A DNA stretch of 64,000 nt from Paractinoplanes rishiriensis (GCF_016862375.1 NZ_BOMV01000057.1:62001-126000); one strand, 5' to 3'; numbered from the stretch's first letter, positions 15,038 to 22,820 are shown. Made by a program: numbers and translations. The notes: a model not told the origin generated them from the letters alone.

Positions 15038-16501
15038 TCACATGCTGATGTTCGCCTGGGGACCGGAGTAGGTCCTGAGCAGGCCGGGGACGCTCGCTGC
15101 CGGGTCGAGGGTGTACGCGTAGAACGACGACGGGTTGAACGCCGAGCCGCGGGTTTCCGCCTTGCCGGTGCAGCTCACCTGGATGCTGCCGCTCTGCCGC
15201 AGCTCGGCGGTCGGGTCCGGGAAGAACGGGTCCTTGACCTTCTCGAAGTAGCTGTTCTCGACCACCATCTTGGTGGTGCCGCGGGCCCAGTTGCCGTAGC
15301 TGGAGACGTTCTGCAGCCAGTTGTTGTAGAGGTGGGCGTACAGCACGTTGCCGGCGCTCGGGTTGCGCTGGTTGCTGTTGTAGATCCAGTTGTGGTGGAT
15401 CGTGATCCTCGGGATGGTGTTCTCGGTCCAGCCGATGCCGAGCGTCTTGTTGTGGTCGCCCATCCGGTTCCACGAGATGGTGACGTTGTTGGTGTCCTTG
15501 CGGCTGTCGATGTAGCCGTCGTTGATGTTGGTGAACGTGTTGTGGTCGATCCAGACCCGGTCGGCGGTGTCCATCTGGATGCCGTCGTAGTCGAAGTCCT
15601 TGTCGTCCGGGTCGTCGGAGGCCATCGCGGTGTCGCCGATGGTCAGGTTCCGGATGATGATGTTCTTGACGCCGGCGCCCAGGAAGAAGCCGCCGTTCCG
15701 GATCCGGCCGCCGGTGCCGACCCCGATGATCGTCTTGTTGGATTTGACCGCGATCTCGTGTCCGTAGGGGGTCACGGTGATCGTTGCATTCACCCGGATC
15801 ACGTACGGCTCGCTGGCCGTCGCGTACTTCAGCAGGTCGGCGTAGTTGGTGACCGTCACCGCCGCTCCGCCCGCGCCCCCGGTGGTGCCCTGCGCGAAGC
15901 CGTCCGCGACGTTGGACCAGGTGCGGCCGCCGTTACCGGGCGGGGTGGTCGGGCCGCTCGTCGGCCCGGTGACGTAGTTGAACGACCACTGCATCCGCGC
16001 GACGTCCGAGCAGGTCTCCTGCACGATCGGGTTGTTGCCGGCCGTCGAGCCGTCCCGGTTGCTCAGGCACTGCCCGGTCGCCGCGCTGCGCACCAGGAAC
16101 TTCCCGGCCGCTGCCGTGGACGCGGCGAACGTCCACAGTTGGTTCACCTTCGAACCGTCGCCGCACCCGTACTGCTGAAGTTGGGTGCCGGAGACGGCCG
16201 ACGAGCTGGGCACGTCGACGCACCGGCTGCTGTTGACGTTGACCAGGTTGAACGGCCCGGGCCCCTGCACCTTCCACTGCTGGTCGGTGGCGCCGGCCGC
16301 GCACGAGGTCTGGATGAGCAGCGCGCTGTTCGCGGTCGACGAGCCGGTCACGTCGACGCATTTGCCGCTGGAGCCGGAGGCCAGCGTGTAGACGCCGCTC
16401 GCGACCGGGGTGGTGGCCGCCGCGGACGGCAGCATCGTTACGGCGGTGACTGCGGTGACGGCGACCGCGACGGCGGCCGCGCCAACGAGTTTGATTCTCA
16501 C
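15038..16501 (-). CDS. Secreted pectate lyase (PL1) with N-terminal CBM13 module
   Basis: 487 aa from GTG 16501, whose GTGA overlaps the pectinesterase stop; an in-frame ATG at 16513 would add an acidic n-region, so GTG fits a signal peptide better. Residues 1-30 are a Sec signal. Residues about 33-170 are a ricin-type beta-trefoil (YTLASGSSGKCVDVTGSS, QQWKVQG, NQLWTF). The PL1 parallel beta-helix follows: SNKTIIGVGTGGRIRNGG, IIIRNLTIGDT, DYDGIQMDTADRVWIDHNTF (Ca-binding Asp/WIDH), LIGW-type IGWTENTIPRITIHHNW (catalytic region; RITIHHN in place of vRxTxHHN) and RNPSAGNVLYAHLYNNW. It cleaves polygalacturonate by beta-elimination outside the cell. Confidence 0.92.
   Translation of the reverse strand: MRIKLVGAAAVAVAVTAVTAVTMLPSAAATTPVASGVYTLASGSSGKCVDVTGSSTANSALLIQTSCAAGATDQQWKVQGPGPFNLVNVNSSRCVDVPSSSAVSGTQLQQYGCGDGSKVNQLWTFAASTAAAGKFLVRSAATGQCLSNRDGSTAGNNPIVQETCSDVARMQWSFNYVTGPTSGPTTPPGNGGRTWSNVADGFAQGTTGGAGGAAVTVTNYADLLKYATASEPYVIRVNATITVTPYGHEIAVKSNKTIIGVGTGGRIRNGGFFLGAGVKNIIIRNLTIGDTAMASDDPDDKDFDYDGIQMDTADRVWIDHNTFTNINDGYIDSRKDTNNVTISWNRMGDHNKTLGIGWTENTIPRITIHHNWIYNSNQRNPSAGNVLYAHLYNNWLQNVSSYGNWARGTTKMVVENSYFEKVKDPFFPDPTAELRQSGSIQVSCTGKAETRGSAFNPSSFYAYTLDPAASVPGLLRTYSGPQANISM
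15971..16431 (-). repeat. CBM13 duplication, copy in pectate lyase
   Basis: A 461-base segment coding for the beta-trefoil module. It aligns without any gap to 17431-17891 (constant offset 1460); in the first 100 bases I count 94 identities. The flanking catalytic-domain sequences are unrelated. Confidence 0.85.
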
Positions 16502-17967
16502 AGCGGGTTCCATCCGTCCGCGCCGGCCAGGTACTTCTGCGGTGTGTAGTTGGCTGCCTGCGAGTCGGACAGCTGGGGGCGGTTGCCGTTCACGGTCGCG
16601 CCCGGACCGGTGTTCCGGTACTCCCGGAAGCGGGCGTTCTGCCAGGTGTTGCTGGACATGTTGGTCCACGGCTGCGCGGTCGCGATGGTGTTGCTCAGCG
16701 TCGACTCGCGGTACAGGACCTGGGCGTTCGGATACCAGGGCCGGCCCAGCGAGGTGTTGCCGGTGCCCGTGCCGGTGACGTTGCAGCGGTAGAAGAGGAT
16801 GCCGTACGTCTTCTCCGGCGGGGTGCTGCCCGCGGTGATCGGACCGCCGGTGGTGCGCTTCTCGTGGATGCGGCAGGCGTTGAAGACCGCGGTGCCGCCG
16901 CCGAAGATGAAGTCGACGGTGCCTTCCACGTAGCAGTTCACGAAGTAGGCCCGGGCGGAGTTCTGCAGCAGCAGGGTGTCCTGGTCGGCCAGCACCCGGA
17001 CGTTGTCGAAGACCGCCCGCTCGGCGTCCACCCGCAGCGCGACGGCCTGGCCGCCCGAGCTGATCGAGCCCTCGTCGAGGTCGTTCTCGATGGTGAGGTT
17101 CTTCGCGATGAACTCGCGGCCGTAGACGAAGACGCTCGCGCTGTTCGAGGTGCCGACCGCGCCGGCGTAGTTGTTGTAGACGATCCGGGTGTCCGACGGG
17201 CCGCCGCCCAGACCCTGCAGGGTGATGTTCGGCTTGTTAGCGGGGACCGTGACGACCTCGCGGTAGGTGCCCGGCTTGATGGTGATGACCCGGCGGGCGG
17301 TGTTGTTCGCCGGCACCGCGTTGATGGCGGCCTGCACGGTCGTGTACTGGCCGGTGCCGTCCTTCGCGACGGTCGCCGGTCCGGACGGCGGGTTCGTGGT
17401 CGGGCCGGTCGTCGGGCCGGTGGGACCCGAGACGTAGTTGAACGACCACTGCATGCGGGAGATGTCCGAGCAGGTCTCCTGCACGATCGGGTTGTTGCCG
17501 GCGGTCGAGCCGTCCCTGTTGCTCAGGCACTGGCCGGTCGCCGCGCTGCGTACCAGGAACTTGCCGGCCGCGGCCGACGAGGCGGAGAACGTCCAGAGCT
17601 GGTTGGTCTTGGTGCCGTCGCCGCAGCCGTACTGCTGCAACTGGGTGCCCGACGCGGTGGATGCGCTGGGCACGTCGACGCAGCGGTTGCTGTTGACGTT
17701 GACCAGGTTGAACGAGCTCGACCCCTGCACCTTCCACTGCTGGTCGGTGGCGCCGGCCGCGCAGGAGGTCTGGATGAGCAGCGCGCTGTTCGCGGTGGAC
17801 GAACCGGTCACGTCGACGCACTTGCCGCTGGAGCCGGAGGCGAGCGTGTAGACACCGCCGGCGACGGGGGTGGTGGCCGCTGCCGAGGGCAGCGCCGCCA
17901 GCACCACGGCCGTCACCGGCACGAGTGTCGCCACGGCCACGGCGGCGAGAAGCCGGGGTTTGGGCAT
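16498..17967 (-). CDS. Secreted pectinesterase (CE8) with N-terminal CBM13 module
   Basis: 489 aa from ATG 17967, preceded by GGAAGAGG. A Sec signal peptide (KPRLLAAVAVATLVPVTAVV) is followed by a beta-trefoil nearly identical to that of the pectate lyase, a Pro/Thr/Gly linker, then a CE8 beta-helix: VAKDGTGQYTTVQAAINAV, GTYREVVTVPANKPNITLQG, AVALRVDAERAVFDNVRV, DQDTLLLQNSARAYFVNC (catalytic Asp), GTVDFIFGGGTAVFNAC (second Asp) and LGRPWYPNAQVLYRES (Arg/Trp). All catalytic motifs are present. It demethylates pectin so that the downstream pectate lyase can act; the two genes overlap by 4 bases and form one operon. Confidence 0.93.
   Translation of the reverse strand: MPKPRLLAAVAVATLVPVTAVVLAALPSAAATTPVAGGVYTLASGSSGKCVDVTGSSTANSALLIQTSCAAGATDQQWKVQGSSSFNLVNVNSNRCVDVPSASTASGTQLQQYGCGDGTKTNQLWTFSASSAAAGKFLVRSAATGQCLSNRDGSTAGNNPIVQETCSDISRMQWSFNYVSGPTGPTTGPTTNPPSGPATVAKDGTGQYTTVQAAINAVPANNTARRVITIKPGTYREVVTVPANKPNITLQGLGGGPSDTRIVYNNYAGAVGTSNSASVFVYGREFIAKNLTIENDLDEGSISSGGQAVALRVDAERAVFDNVRVLADQDTLLLQNSARAYFVNCYVEGTVDFIFGGGTAVFNACRIHEKRTTGGPITAGSTPPEKTYGILFYRCNVTGTGTGNTSLGRPWYPNAQVLYRESTLSNTIATAQPWTNMSSNTWQNARFREYRNTGPGATVNGNRPQLSDSQAANYTPQKYLAGADGWNPL
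17431..17891 (-). repeat. CBM13 duplication, copy in pectinesterase
   Basis: Partner of 15971-16431. The near-identity at DNA level, including synonymous positions, points to recent duplication or gene conversion between adjacent genes. Confidence 0.85.
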
Positions 17968-18007
17968 GGGGAACCTCTTCCACGAGGACGCGTATCGATG
18001 GCCACGA

Positions 18008-18050
18008 ATGGTGCCAGAACGTTTCGCAGCTCTCAAGGTGAAGTTTCGGA
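18008..18050 (-). promoter_or_regulatory. Composite LacI-type promoter/operator of the pectinesterase operon
   Basis: Read on the minus strand: CGAAACTT (18041-18048), then TTGAGA as -35 (18031-18036), a 17-base spacer containing CGAAACGTTCTG (18015-18026), and CACCAT as a weak -10 (18008-18013), 40 bases before the pectinesterase ATG. The same arrangement with identical spacing occurs at 19151-19193; 31 of 43 positions match without gaps. The CG-centred near-palindrome in the spacer is a typical LacI-family operator and would block RNA polymerase. Confidence 0.65.
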
Positions 18051-18105
18051 AAGTCGTGCGCGCAGGCGCCCGAAAGGACCCGGTTACCCCAGCTAAGGAT
18101 AGAAA

Positions 18106-19113
18106 TTAATTTTCGCGGCGGGCGGTGCTCGCGCGCACCGTCAGCTCGGTGGCCAGCACCACCCGGGTGCGGGCCGGCGCCTCGCCGCGGGCCGTCGCCA
18201 GGATCATCGCGGCCGCCTCGCCGGCCATCTCGGCCAGCGGCTGGTGCACCGTGGTCAGCGCCGGGTGCAGCCAGCTCGCCGGCGCGGTGTCGTCGTAGCC
18301 CACCACGCTCAGGTCGCCGGGAATGCGCAGGCCCAGCTCGGCGGCGGCCTTGTAGACGCCGACCGCGAGCGGGTCGCTGAACGCGAAGATCGCGGTCGGC
18401 CGGTCCGGGCCGGCGAGCAGGTCGTGCCCGGCCGTCACGCCCTGGTCGATCCGGAACTGCCCGGCGCGGACCAGGGCCGGGTCGAACGCGATGCCGGCCT
18501 CGTCCAGCGCCGCGCGGTAGCCGTCCAGGCGGGCCCGGCTGGCCAGCGTCCCCTCCGGACCGGCCACCACGCCGATCCGGCGGTGCCCGAGTGCCAGCAG
18601 GTGGCGGCCCGCCTCGAGGCCGCCGCTCCAGTTGGTGGCGGCCACCGACGGCACCCCGGCCGGTTCGGCGACCGGGTCGACCACCACGAACGGGATCTCC
18701 CGCGCGCTCAGCCGGTCGCGCTGCTCGGCGGTCGGGCTGCAGAAGACCGTGATGATGCCGGACGGGCGGCGGGCCAGCATCCGCTCGATCCACTCGTCGC
18801 TCAGGGTCTGCGCGCCCTCCATCCCGGAGACCACCACGCCCAGGTGGTGCGGCCGGACCGCGCGTTCCACGCCCGCGATGATCTCCATGGCGTACGCGCC
18901 GCCGAGCACGTTGAGCACGACCTCGACCAGCGGTGCCGCCGGGGTGGGCCGCCGCTTGCGCCGGTGCCCGTGCTTGTTGATCACGCCCTCGACCAGGCGG
19001 CGGGTCTCGGCGCCGACGTCCGACCGGCCATTGAGCACCTTGGAGACGGTGGCCACCGAGACTCCGGCAAGTTCGGCGATCTCCGCGGCGGTCAGGGCGC
19101 TGGTCGGCGGCAT
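18106..19113 (-). CDS. LacI-family transcriptional repressor of the pectin/hemicellulose locus
   Basis: 335 aa. The N-terminal HTH is LTAAEIAELAGVSVATVSKVLNGRSDVGAETR with the hinge following. The effector-binding domain is periplasmic-binding-protein-like (VVSGMEGAQTLSDEWIERML, GHRRIGVVAGPEG, AIFAFSDPLAVGVYKAA, SVVGYDDTAPASWLHPALTTV). It sits between the pectinesterase/pectate lyase operon and the divergent sugar-binding protein gene, both of which carry the same operator element, so it most likely represses both until an oligosaccharide or xylose/galacturonate-type inducer binds. The inducer is unknown. Confidence 0.88.
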   Translation of the reverse strand: MPPTSALTAAEIAELAGVSVATVSKVLNGRSDVGAETRRLVEGVINKHGHRRKRRPTPAAPLVEVVLNVLGGAYAMEIIAGVERAVRPHHLGVVVSGMEGAQTLSDEWIERMLARRPSGIITVFCSPTAEQRDRLSAREIPFVVVDPVAEPAGVPSVAATNWSGGLEAGRHLLALGHRRIGVVAGPEGTLASRARLDGYRAALDEAGIAFDPALVRAGQFRIDQGVTAGHDLLAGPDRPTAIFAFSDPLAVGVYKAAAELGLRIPGDLSVVGYDDTAPASWLHPALTTVHQPLAEMAGEAAAMILATARGEAPARTRVVLATELTVRASTARREN

Positions 19114-19150
19114 GGCCGCAGTCTAGACGGTGCCCACGCCGCGCCTGAAC

Positions 19151-19193
19151 GGCGAAACTTAAGCTTGATATTCACGAAACGTTCTGCGAGCAT
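19151..19193 (+). promoter_or_regulatory. Composite LacI-type promoter/operator of the sugar-binding protein gene
   Basis: CGAAACTT (19153-19160), TTGATA as -35 (19165-19170), a 17-base spacer with CGAAACGTTCTG (19175-19186), GAGCAT as -10 (19188-19193), and the start codon 37 bases on. It is the twin of the element before the pectinesterase gene, in the same orientation relative to its gene, and is also close to the divergent lacI start (19113), so autoregulation is possible. Confidence 0.65.
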
Positions 19194-19230
19194 CGCCATC
19201 GATCCGTTCTCGATCCCCGGAGGCGACAGC

Positions 19231-20538
19231 GTGTACACCCTCAACCGGCGCGACCTGCTCAGGATGGCCGGCCTGGCCGGCGCCGCCGCGTCCCTGTCCG
19301 CGTGCGGCCGCGGTTTCGGCGGTGGCGGCGACGAGGACGAGGCTGGCAAGGTCACCATCAACATGGTGTGGTGGGGCGATGCGGCCCGCGCCGAACGCAC
19401 CCGCAAGGCCCTGGACCTGTTCGAGAAGCAGAACCCGGGCCTCAAGGTCACCACCGAGTACCAGGACAGCGGCCCGTACAAGGACAAGCTGGCCACCCGT
19501 TTCGCCGCCGGCGACGCCCCGGATCTGCTCGCGATGCGCACCGACAGCCTGCAGGAGTACGTGAGCCGCGGCGCGCTGCTGGACCTGGCGGGCGCCGCCG
19601 ACATCGACCTGACCGGAGTCGGCGACGCGGCCCGCCGGCTCGGCGCGGTCGGCGCCAAGAACTTCGGCGTCCCGGTCGGCCTCAACTCCAGCGGCTTCGT
19701 CATCAACAAGGCGCTCGCCGACAAGTACAAGGTGGCCATCCCGGACGGCGACAGCTGGAGCTGGCAAGATCTGGCCGCGTTCGCCCGGGACATCAACCGG
19801 GCCAGCGGCGGCAAGGTGTACGGCACGCACTTCGACCCGGCGACGCTGGCCAGTCTGATGATCTTCACAAGGCAGCGCGGCGAGGACTTCTTCACCGAGG
19901 CCGGCAAGGTCGGCTTCACCGAGGCGACGATCGCCGCCTGGTTCACCATGGTCGAAGCGATGCGGGCCGAGGGCGGCTTCCCCAAGGCCGGCGTCATCGA
20001 CCCGAACGCCGGCTCGGCGGGCGGCGAGATGTACCTGGGCCGCGGCGTGATCGCGTCGCAGATCATCCCGACCAACAACTTCCTCGGCTACAACAAGCTG
20101 GTCGACGGCACGCTGGTGCTGCACCGGATGCCGGGGGAGAAGCAGGGCACCCGGCCCGGCCAGTCCGTCGACACCCCCGCGCTGTGGTCGGTCGCGGCCG
20201 GCTCGAAGCACCCGGCCGAGGCCCGCAAGCTGCTGAACTTCCTGATCAACGACGTCGAGGCGGCCAGGGCCACCGGCACCACCCGCGGCGTGCCGGCCAG
20301 CAAGACCGTCGCCGACCAGATCAAGGACACACTCGAACCCGACGACCAGACGGCCACCGACTATCTCACCGAGCTGCAGGGCGAGAAGCTGGCACCGTCC
20401 TACCTCTACCCGGCCGGGGCCAGCACGCTGCCCGGCACGCTCAAGTCGATCGCCACCGAGATCGAGTTCAAGCGGCTGACCCCGGCCGCGGGCGCCAAGA
20501 AGTTCACCGAGGCCGCGACGAAGGCGCTCGGCGCGTGA
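19231..20538 (+). CDS. ABC sugar transporter substrate-binding lipoprotein (family 1)
   Basis: 435 aa from GTG 19231, with GGAGG 7 bases upstream. The N terminus has a twin-arginine motif NRRDLLRMAG and lipobox LSAC, so it may be Tat-exported and lipidated. The body is a family 1 extracellular solute-binding protein: VTINMVWWGDAARAERTRKALDLFE, LATRFAAGDAPDLLAM, a lid with trypophan-rich WSWQDLAAFARDI, and a C-terminal HPAEARKLLNFLIND. It binds an oligosaccharide outside the cell. No permease or ATPase genes follow; instead a GH43 gene overlaps its stop, so membrane partners must lie elsewhere. Confidence 0.88.
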   Translation: MYTLNRRDLLRMAGLAGAAASLSACGRGFGGGGDEDEAGKVTINMVWWGDAARAERTRKALDLFEKQNPGLKVTTEYQDSGPYKDKLATRFAAGDAPDLLAMRTDSLQEYVSRGALLDLAGAADIDLTGVGDAARRLGAVGAKNFGVPVGLNSSGFVINKALADKYKVAIPDGDSWSWQDLAAFARDINRASGGKVYGTHFDPATLASLMIFTRQRGEDFFTEAGKVGFTEATIAAWFTMVEAMRAEGGFPKAGVIDPNAGSAGGEMYLGRGVIASQIIPTNNFLGYNKLVDGTLVLHRMPGEKQGTRPGQSVDTPALWSVAAGSKHPAEARKLLNFLINDVEAARATGTTRGVPASKTVADQIKDTLEPDDQTATDYLTELQGEKLAPSYLYPAGASTLPGTLKSIATEIEFKRLTPAAGAKKFTEAATKALGA

Positions 20539-22010
20539 TCAACCCGGTGATCCCCGGTTTCCATCCCGATCCCAGCATCTGCCGGGTGGGTGACGACTAC
20601 TACCTGGCGTGTTCGAGCTTCGAGTACTTCCCGGGCGTGCCGATCTTCCACAGCCGTGACCTGGTGCGGTGGCGGCAGATCGGCAACGTCCTGGACCGCC
20701 CCGGACAGCTCGACCTGCCGGCGGACGTACCCGCCTCCGGTGGCATCTGGGCGCCCACCCTGCGCCACCACGACGGGCAGTTCTGGCTGATCACCAAGGA
20801 CGTCAGCGGCGCCGGCAACTTCATCGTGACGGCCGAGCGCGCGGACGGCCCGTGGAGCGACCCGGTGCCGATCGACCTGCCCGGCATCGACCCCGACCTG
20901 GCCTGGGACGACGAGCACAACTGCTACTGCACGTTCTCAGGTCTGCAACAGGCGGTCATCGACCCGAAACGCGGCAAGATCCTGGAGGGACCCTGGCCGG
21001 TCTGGTCCGGCACCGGGTTGGCCTGGCCGGAGGGCCCGCACCTGCACCGCCGCGGCGACTGGTGGTACCTGCTGATGTCCGAGGGCGGCACGCACACCGG
21101 GCACGCCATCTCGGTGGCCCGCTCCCGCTCGCCGCGCGGACCGTTCGAGCCGGCGCCGCGGAACCCGATCCTCTCGCACCGCAGCACCGACCGGCCGGTC
21201 CAGGCACTCGGCCACGCCGACCTGGTGGAGACCCCCGGCGGCGACTGGTGGATGGTGCTGCTCGGCACCCGTCCCAAGGGCCGCTTCCCCCGCCAGCACG
21301 TGCTCGGCCGGGAGACGTTCCTGGCACCGCTGACCTGGGTGGACGACTGGCCGGTGGTCGCGTCGGTGGAGGCGTACGAGCAACCGCTTTTGGAGGAATC
21401 GGACCGCGACGATTTCGACGCGGCGGAACTCTCGCCGCGCTGGATCTCACCCCGCAGCCGCCCGCCCTGGTCACTGACCGAGCGCCCCGGCTGGCTGACC
21501 CTGCACGCCACCGGCCCCACGCTCGACCGTCCCGGCGCAACGATTCTGGCCCGGCGTCAACAACATCATGACGTACGGGTAACCGCCCGCCTCGACCCGC
21601 GCGACGGCCGCGGCGGCCTGACCATCCGCATCGACGAGGCCCACCACTACGACATCGAGGCGGGTGCGGGCGAGGTGCGCGCCGTCTGCCGGATCGGACC
21701 GCTGCGCGACACCGTGGCCCGCATCCCGGTCCCGCCCGGCCCGGTCGACCTGGTGATCGCGACCCGAACCACCGGCATCCTGCCGCCCACGGTGACCGCG
21801 CGGACCGACCTGACCGAGGAGCCGTACGGGGTGGCGGCCGCGGCCCCCGACACGATCACGCTAGGCACCGCCACCACGGTGCTGGCCGAACTCGACGGCC
21901 GCTACCTGTCAACGGAGGTGGCCACCGGCTTCACCGGACGGGTGATCGGCCTGTACGCCACCGAGGGGACGGTGTCCGCCGACTGGTTCGACTACCGCCC
22001 GGCTGGGTAG
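20535..22010 (+). CDS. Intracellular GH43 beta-xylosidase/alpha-L-arabinofuranosidase
   Basis: 491 aa from GTG 20535, overlapping the binding-protein stop as GTGA. No signal peptide. It begins NPVIPGFHPDPSICRVGDDYYLACSS, the classic GH43 start with the catalytic-base Asp (HPDPS). It continues IWAPTLRHHDGQFWLI, PGIDPDLAWDD (pKa modulator Asp) and WPEGPHLHRRGDWWYLL (catalytic acid Glu in PEGP). Residues after about 310 form the C-terminal beta-sandwich (DUF1349-like) found in xylosidases of this subgroup. It should trim xylo- or arabino-oligosaccharides imported via the binding protein. Confidence 0.9.
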   Translation: MINPVIPGFHPDPSICRVGDDYYLACSSFEYFPGVPIFHSRDLVRWRQIGNVLDRPGQLDLPADVPASGGIWAPTLRHHDGQFWLITKDVSGAGNFIVTAERADGPWSDPVPIDLPGIDPDLAWDDEHNCYCTFSGLQQAVIDPKRGKILEGPWPVWSGTGLAWPEGPHLHRRGDWWYLLMSEGGTHTGHAISVARSRSPRGPFEPAPRNPILSHRSTDRPVQALGHADLVETPGGDWWMVLLGTRPKGRFPRQHVLGRETFLAPLTWVDDWPVVASVEAYEQPLLEESDRDDFDAAELSPRWISPRSRPPWSLTERPGWLTLHATGPTLDRPGATILARRQQHHDVRVTARLDPRDGRGGLTIRIDEAHHYDIEAGAGEVRAVCRIGPLRDTVARIPVPPGPVDLVIATRTTGILPPTVTARTDLTEEPYGVAAAAPDTITLGTATTVLAELDGRYLSTEVATGFTGRVIGLYATEGTVSADWFDYRPAG

Positions 22011-22020
22011 GGCGTACGCC

Positions 22021-22185
22021 ATGACCGTTTCCGACCCGACCGACCCCGAACGCCCGATCGAGTCGCCGGACCTGCCCGGCACGGACAACCGCCCCGGCCC
22101 GGCCCCGATGCCGAAGCACCACCCCGACGAGGGCGCACCCGGCGACCACTCGGGCCCGTTCGCCGCGGAGCCGCCCGGGCAGTGA
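22021..22185 (+). CDS. Small Pro/Asp-rich protein
   Basis: 54 aa, beginning MTVSDPTDPERP and ending AEPPGQ; about one quarter Pro, no hydrophobic core, likely disordered. It starts 10 bases after the GH43 stop and may be in that operon. Its stop codon is the first TGA of a 12-base tandem repeat. A similar acidic small protein lies at 5800. No known family. Confidence 0.45.
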   Translation: MTVSDPTDPERPIESPDLPGTDNRPGPAPMPKHHPDEGAPGDHSGPFAAEPPGQ

Positions 22186-22236
22186 CCCGGGCGGTGACCC
22201 GGGCGGTGACCCGGGCGGTGACCCGGGCAGTGACCT
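22174..22236 (+). repeat. 12-bp tandem repeat TGACCCGGGCGG
   Basis: Four consecutive 12-base units at 22183-22230 (three of TGACCCGGGCGG, one ending CAG) with partial units on either side. The first unit provides the stop codon of the 54-aa gene. The GTGAC within each unit could act as a -35 box for the following gene, whose probable -10 (CATAGT) is at 22239. Confidence 0.85.
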
Positions 22237-22238
22237 GC

Positions 22239-22244
22239 CATAGT
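22239..22244 (+). promoter_or_regulatory. Candidate -10 box of leaderless small membrane protein gene
   Basis: CATAGT followed by six bases and ATG 22251. The position fits a leaderless transcript. Upstream GTGACC copies in the tandem repeat are candidate -35 boxes. Confidence 0.35.
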
Positions 22245-22250
22245 GGGCCG

Positions 22251-22529
22251 ATGCGGCGCGGGCACCTAAGCCACGGACTGGGCCAGACCGCGGCCATCTG
22301 GCTGGCCGTGGTGCTGCTCGCCCTGCTCGTGCCTCGGGCAGCGGTGCTCTGGTCCGGCATCGGCGCGGCCCTGCTGGCGTCCGTGCTGCTCGGCAAGTGG
22401 CACGCCCGGCGGCAGCGCGCGGACACGGCGGTGGGCGCCTTCACCGGCGTCGTGCTGTGGCCGGCACTGATCGGCGTGGCGATCATCGCCATCAATGCTG
22501 TTTCCGCGTCGCTGTCACCCTACGAGTAG
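22251..22529 (+). CDS. Small membrane protein, two hydrophobic segments
   Basis: 92 aa from ATG 22251. The frame also runs back through the tandem repeat as VTRAVTRAVT, which I regard as non-coding. Hydrophobic segments lie at about residues 14-47 (AAIWLAVVLLALLVPRAAVLW and following) and 62-85 (VVLWPALIGVAIIAINAV), with a basic loop KWHARRQR between them, predicting a cytoplasmic loop. No family recognised. Confidence 0.5.
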   Translation: MRRGHLSHGLGQTAAIWLAVVLLALLVPRAAVLWSGIGAALLASVLLGKWHARRQRADTAVGAFTGVVLWPALIGVAIIAINAVSASLSPYE

Positions 22530-22599
22530 GACGTTCGCTGGTCATTCCACGATCCGACACCGACCGAAGCTTCAAGGGCCGGGTACCGCCCGAACACGA

Positions 22600-22820
22600 C
22601 GGTGTCGGCGGATACGGGCAGGCTGGCGGTGTATGTGACACTCATGGTGACGCAGGACCTCAAGAAACCGGCCAACCGGTCCTGCACCACATCGAGCAGC
22701 AATTCAACCGAGCCCACAACGCGGTCCGCGCTATCGGCGACGCGGGAACTCCCTACTCAAAACCACGTTCAAAGCCCTACGCAACGTCAGCCTCTGCCCT
22801 TGGACCATCACTGTCGGAAA
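22600..22820 (+). pseudogene. Decayed DDE transposase remnant
   Basis: The frame reads LHHIEQQFNRAHNAVRAIGD from about 22682, then shifts one base after 22741 to GNSLLKTTFKALRNVSLCPW and TITVG. Together these resemble the C-terminal end of IS5-superfamily DDE transposases (...RAVGERGNSLLKTTFKALRxVSLCPWRI). The N-terminal catalytic part is gone and no terminal inverted repeats were found, so this is a fossil. Base composition here is lower in GC than the neighbours, consistent with imported DNA. Confidence 0.55.

Noticed and set aside
10911..20538. Idea that this region is a secondary-metabolite cluster
   Set aside because: One GT4, one SnoaL and several regulators occur, but there are no PKS, NRPS, terpene or RiPP core enzymes.
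22182..22250. Start of the small membrane protein inside the tandem repeat (VTRAVTRAVT leader)
   Set aside because: The repeat-encoded leader is hydrophilic, and a -10 box sits immediately before ATG 22251.
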